Source: Evansella vedderi (GTDB taxonomy: Bacteria > Bacillota > Bacilli > Bacillales > Salisediminibacteriaceae). From it: a DNA stretch of 64,000 bases. The notes under the pieces are model-generated. The model saw only the letters and a program-made list of their open reading frames with translations, had not been told where the DNA came from and searched no databases. This document shows positions 61,797 through 64,000 of this stretch, in pieces; within the stretch, counting starts at the first letter, position 1; the number at the start of each line of letters is the position of its first letter. Both the position numbers and the translations under genes were made by a program. The stretch lies in assembly GCF_030813435.1 (NCBI RefSeq), contig NZ_JAUSUG010000023.1:29780-93779 (forward strand). Reading direction: 5' to 3'.

Positions 61797-62194
61797 TCTT
61801 TTATTCCCTCCGTATTCTAAATGTATTAATTTTCTGTATTTAAAATAGGTGTCGTTCCTCAACTTTTCTTGCATTAAGGTTAATGGTTATAAAATTATAA
61901 ATCAAGCAAGTACAATTGATTTTTTAAAAGATATTAATATAGAGACTTTTTACCAGGTCGGGAAGCACTATAACCATTATGATAGACAGTCTCCATATTT
62001 AACGGGGATTTTATAATATTTCATCATTTTAAACATGTATATCGAAGCATGTTGGTGTTTAGTGTATATTTATAAGTACCACGAGGTTTGAACGATTGAA
62101 TGATGTAGGATATAGAGTAATTAAGTTATATCCTTTACTTAACAAAATAGTTGAACAAAAATATAAAAATATTTGTGAGAGAGGGGAAGAAGAT
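61797..62194. other. Divergent intergenic region
   Basis: AT-rich region between the LysE gene and the FAD synthase gene, presumably with both promoters. No gene or strong repeat seen. The open frame from 62096 into the FAD synthase lacks a ribosome binding site at its start. Confidence 0.45.
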
Positions 62195-62740
62195 ATGAAA
62201 GTTCATCAGACGAAACAGCTTAAATTATCTGCGTCGGTAGTTGCCATCGGTGCTTTTGATGGGATACATCTTGGACATCAAGCTGTTATTCGAGAGTTGG
62301 TTAAAAAAAGTCACTTGGAAGGGGTACCAAGTGTAGTGTATACATTTTATCCACCTCCTAGATCATACTTCCAAGGGGCTAAAATTCTGACAAAGCCGAG
62401 AAAAAAGATTGAATTAATACAAAATTTAGGTGTAGATCAACTTGTTCTAGCAGAGTTTAATGAGAAATATCTGCAAAGAACTGCAGAAAACTTTGTTAAC
62501 GAATTGTTTCTATTGAATCCTAAAGTAATACTCGTAGGTGATGACTTTCGATTTGGCTATAAACGTATTGGAGATGTTCAATTATTAAAAAAATACTTTA
62601 CAGTTCAGTCGGTTGAACCTATTTATTGTATTAATGGAGAAAAAATATCTTCTACAAAAATCAGAGAATTAATGGAACAGGGTGAATATAAACAGGTAGA
62701 TTCACTTTTGGGAAGGTATAATGAAGCAATTAAGGCATAG
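62195..62740 (+). CDS. Stand-alone FAD synthase (RibF N-terminal domain only)
   Basis: 181 residues. IGAFDGIHLGHQ (HxGH-like), TFYPPPRSY, DDFRFGYKRIGD, EKISSTKIRELM and then a short end, with no riboflavin kinase domain at all. Converts FMN to FAD. ATG 62195 with GAGGGGAAGAAG upstream. Second FAD synthase relative in the window (see 32409). Adjacent to an FMN reductase gene and near HpaB, so it likely supports flavin supply for that oxygenase. Confidence 0.83.
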   Translation: MKVHQTKQLKLSASVVAIGAFDGIHLGHQAVIRELVKKSHLEGVPSVVYTFYPPPRSYFQGAKILTKPRKKIELIQNLGVDQLVLAEFNEKYLQRTAENFVNELFLLNPKVILVGDDFRFGYKRIGDVQLLKKYFTVQSVEPIYCINGEKISSTKIRELMEQGEYKQVDSLLGRYNEAIKA

Positions 62741-62983
62741 AAAATGCTTATCAAATTATATTAATGACCAAAAGTGACATTGTTTTAGTCATATAATATT
62801 AAACCTTGATAATATTAGTGAAAATTTATTAGAGATTAAAGCTCTTTTTAAGTTTCGCTATTTTAAACACTTTTCCTGTATCCTTTGTTTTTATAAATTA
62901 TCAAGTGATAGAATCTGCATTATTTAGAATATTTTATCAATAATGTTTTTCTTTAAAACTAATAAAAAGTAGGAGGAATTTTT

Positions 62984-63511
62984 ATGCCCAAGATTATTAT
63001 GATTTCAGGTAGTCCATCAAAAACTTCGCGGTTAAACGGTATTTTACAGTACATTGAATCGGTGGTAAAGGAAAACGGGAAGGATGTAGAAACACTTCAC
63101 GTAGTAGATTTACCACCAGAAGATTTAATTTATACTCGTTTTGGTAGTGATGCTATTGTTGCAGCAAATAAGAAAGTGGAAGAAGCGGATGCTATCATTG
63201 TAGCTAGCCAAATATATAAGGCGTCTTATACAGGTATTCTGAAAACCTATTTAGATCTGCTACCTCAAGATGGATTGAAAGAAAAGATAGTTTTGCCACT
63301 TGCTTTAGGGGGAACACTTGCACACTTTTTAACCATTGACTACAGCTTTAAGCCTGTATTAACCGCATTAGGCGCTAAGAAAGTGTTAAATGGTCTGTTC
63401 TGTCTAGATTCTAACGTCCAATGGAATGATCAACAAGATATAGATTTTGAAGAAAAAACAAAAGTACGAATAGACAAAGCTCTTTACCATTTAATTGAGG
63501 AATTGAATTAA
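62984..63511 (+). CDS. NADPH-dependent FMN reductase (SsuE-like)
   Basis: 175 residues, flavodoxin-like fold. GSPSKTSRLNGILQYIE (FMN phosphate loop), SQIYKASYTGILKTYLDLLP and LPLALGGTLAHFLTIDY are SsuE/MsuE hallmarks. Provides FMNH2 to a two-component monooxygenase; candidate reductase partner for HpaB at 55383 or for the HsaA-like enzymes. Strong TAGGAGGA site before the ATG. Confidence 0.88.
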   Translation: MPKIIMISGSPSKTSRLNGILQYIESVVKENGKDVETLHVVDLPPEDLIYTRFGSDAIVAANKKVEEADAIIVASQIYKASYTGILKTYLDLLPQDGLKEKIVLPLALGGTLAHFLTIDYSFKPVLTALGAKKVLNGLFCLDSNVQWNDQQDIDFEEKTKVRIDKALYHLIEELN

Positions 63512-64000
63512 GAGTAAAAATAAATCGGCTTGATGCTTAGAATTCCCGTCATAAATAAGGGTCATTTTACAGCATCTCCGCAGCGTTTATTTAGTAGGTA
63601 TTCTTTAACCAGACGGCAGAAAAAGTTCTCTTTGAGAAAGATAGAAAAGAAGTGGGTTGAATGTGAGTACGATATAATTTATCAAAAACAGCCTAAAATT
63701 GTGTTAAGAAAATTTCCATTTATACGTAAAAGAATCAATTTCATAATTCACTTTATTAAATAGCAAAACACTCTCAGAAAAACAGTTATACCTTTTAAAA
63801 ATTTGATCTATTAACTTTGGTGTTGATTTTCGCTTCAGGATGCTCCTGCGCCACTTCGTTTGCTCGTCGCAGGTAAAGAGTGCTCGCTTTCCGCGGGCAA
63901 CGCTCGATATGAACGAAACTGTCAAGGCTCCCTCTCTAAATTAGTAATGCGACTATTTTTGGATACTCTTAAGAAGAGGAGCTACTTTTTGGCTCCTTCC
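63512..64000. other. Terminal intergenic region
   Basis: No gene supported. A 77-residue frame at 63530-63763 lacks a ribosome binding site and family resemblance. Holds repeat copy 3; the last 40 bases contain an AGGAGC...GCTCCT pairing with TTTTT in the loop, probably a structure cut by the window end. Confidence 0.5.
63820..63925. repeat. GC-rich intergenic repeat, copy 3
   Basis: GTGTTGATTTTCGCTTCAGG followed by GCTCCTGCGCC, GCTCGTCGCAGG and GCTTTCCGCGGGC. The first 20 bases are almost the same as the left edge of copy 1 (38949), in the same orientation. Shorter than copies 1 and 2. Confidence 0.75.

Noticed and set aside
62958..62973. Another copy of the CCAATAAAAA module before the FMN reductase (CTAATAAAAAGTAGG)
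   Set aside because: Only the first half matches, it overlaps the ribosome binding site and no T-block follows at offset 39.
63530..63763. 77-residue frame after the FMN reductase
   Set aside because: No ribosome binding site, biased basic/aromatic composition and no family resemblance.

Overview
The window is low-GC, Gram-positive DNA that reads as a Bacillaceae chromosome. Ribosome binding sites are strong AGGAGG/GGGGTG types and TTG/GTG starts are common. Marker families are typical of the group: DUF3231, the DUF1659/DUF2922/YvrJ trio, the FadF/EtfD-type ETF oxidoreductase and Bacillus-style intergenic repeats. I cannot name the species.

Layout. 1-2106 is the 3' part of a rhamnogalacturonan lyase; 2.7-3.7 kb is a DUF3231 gene. 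About 4.1-45.4 kb is a large, nearly all plus-strand catabolic super-cluster. It holds a lactonase-like SMP-30 protein; two meta-cleavage-product hydrolases; three acyl-CoA-dehydrogenase-fold (HsaA-like) flavin monooxygenases; three closely related extradiol dioxygenases; a flavin reductase; one complete lower meta pathway (hydratase, acetylating acetaldehyde dehydrogenase, hydroxy-oxovalerate aldolase); a GntR/FCD regulator and a XylR_N-V4R-PucR regulator; an oligopeptide-type ABC importer; a cytosolic arylsulfatase; an MmgE/PrpD protein; three FAD_binding_2 dehydrogenases; an FAD synthase; a PEP-mutase/isocitrate-lyase-family lyase; a HbpS/GlcG protein; a racemase-fold protein without its cysteines; an SDR; two ETF pairs; and a membrane ETF:quinone oxidoreductase. 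The simplest model (inference) is import and desulfation of a complex phenolic compound, oxidation by several ring-hydroxylase/ring-cleavage pairs, convergence on one hydroxypentadienoate pathway, and delivery of dehydrogenase electrons through ETF to menaquinone. Six transcription units share a conserved upstream module that is probably the pathway activator's binding site.

45.4-54.9 kb is a patchwork: a DUF1659/DUF2922/YvrJ locus with a frameshifted yvrJ, decayed phage replication genes, a dihydrouridine synthase, a lipoprotein made of two near-identical domains divergent from an XRE regulator with a 34-bp perfect palindrome between them, hairpin-rich intergenic repeats, and IS110 and sulfatase remnants. 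The notable gene here is a CadA-type P-type ATPase whose first metal-binding cysteine codon is an in-frame TGA followed by a hairpin that fits bacterial SECIS rules.

55.4-63.5 kb is a second, smaller aromatic locus: HpaB-type hydroxylase, FAH-family enzyme, extradiol dioxygenase, amidase (minus strand), LysE exporter (minus strand), a stand-alone FAD synthase and an SsuE-like FMN reductase. The window ends in an intergenic repeat. I saw no rRNA, tRNA or CRISPR array.
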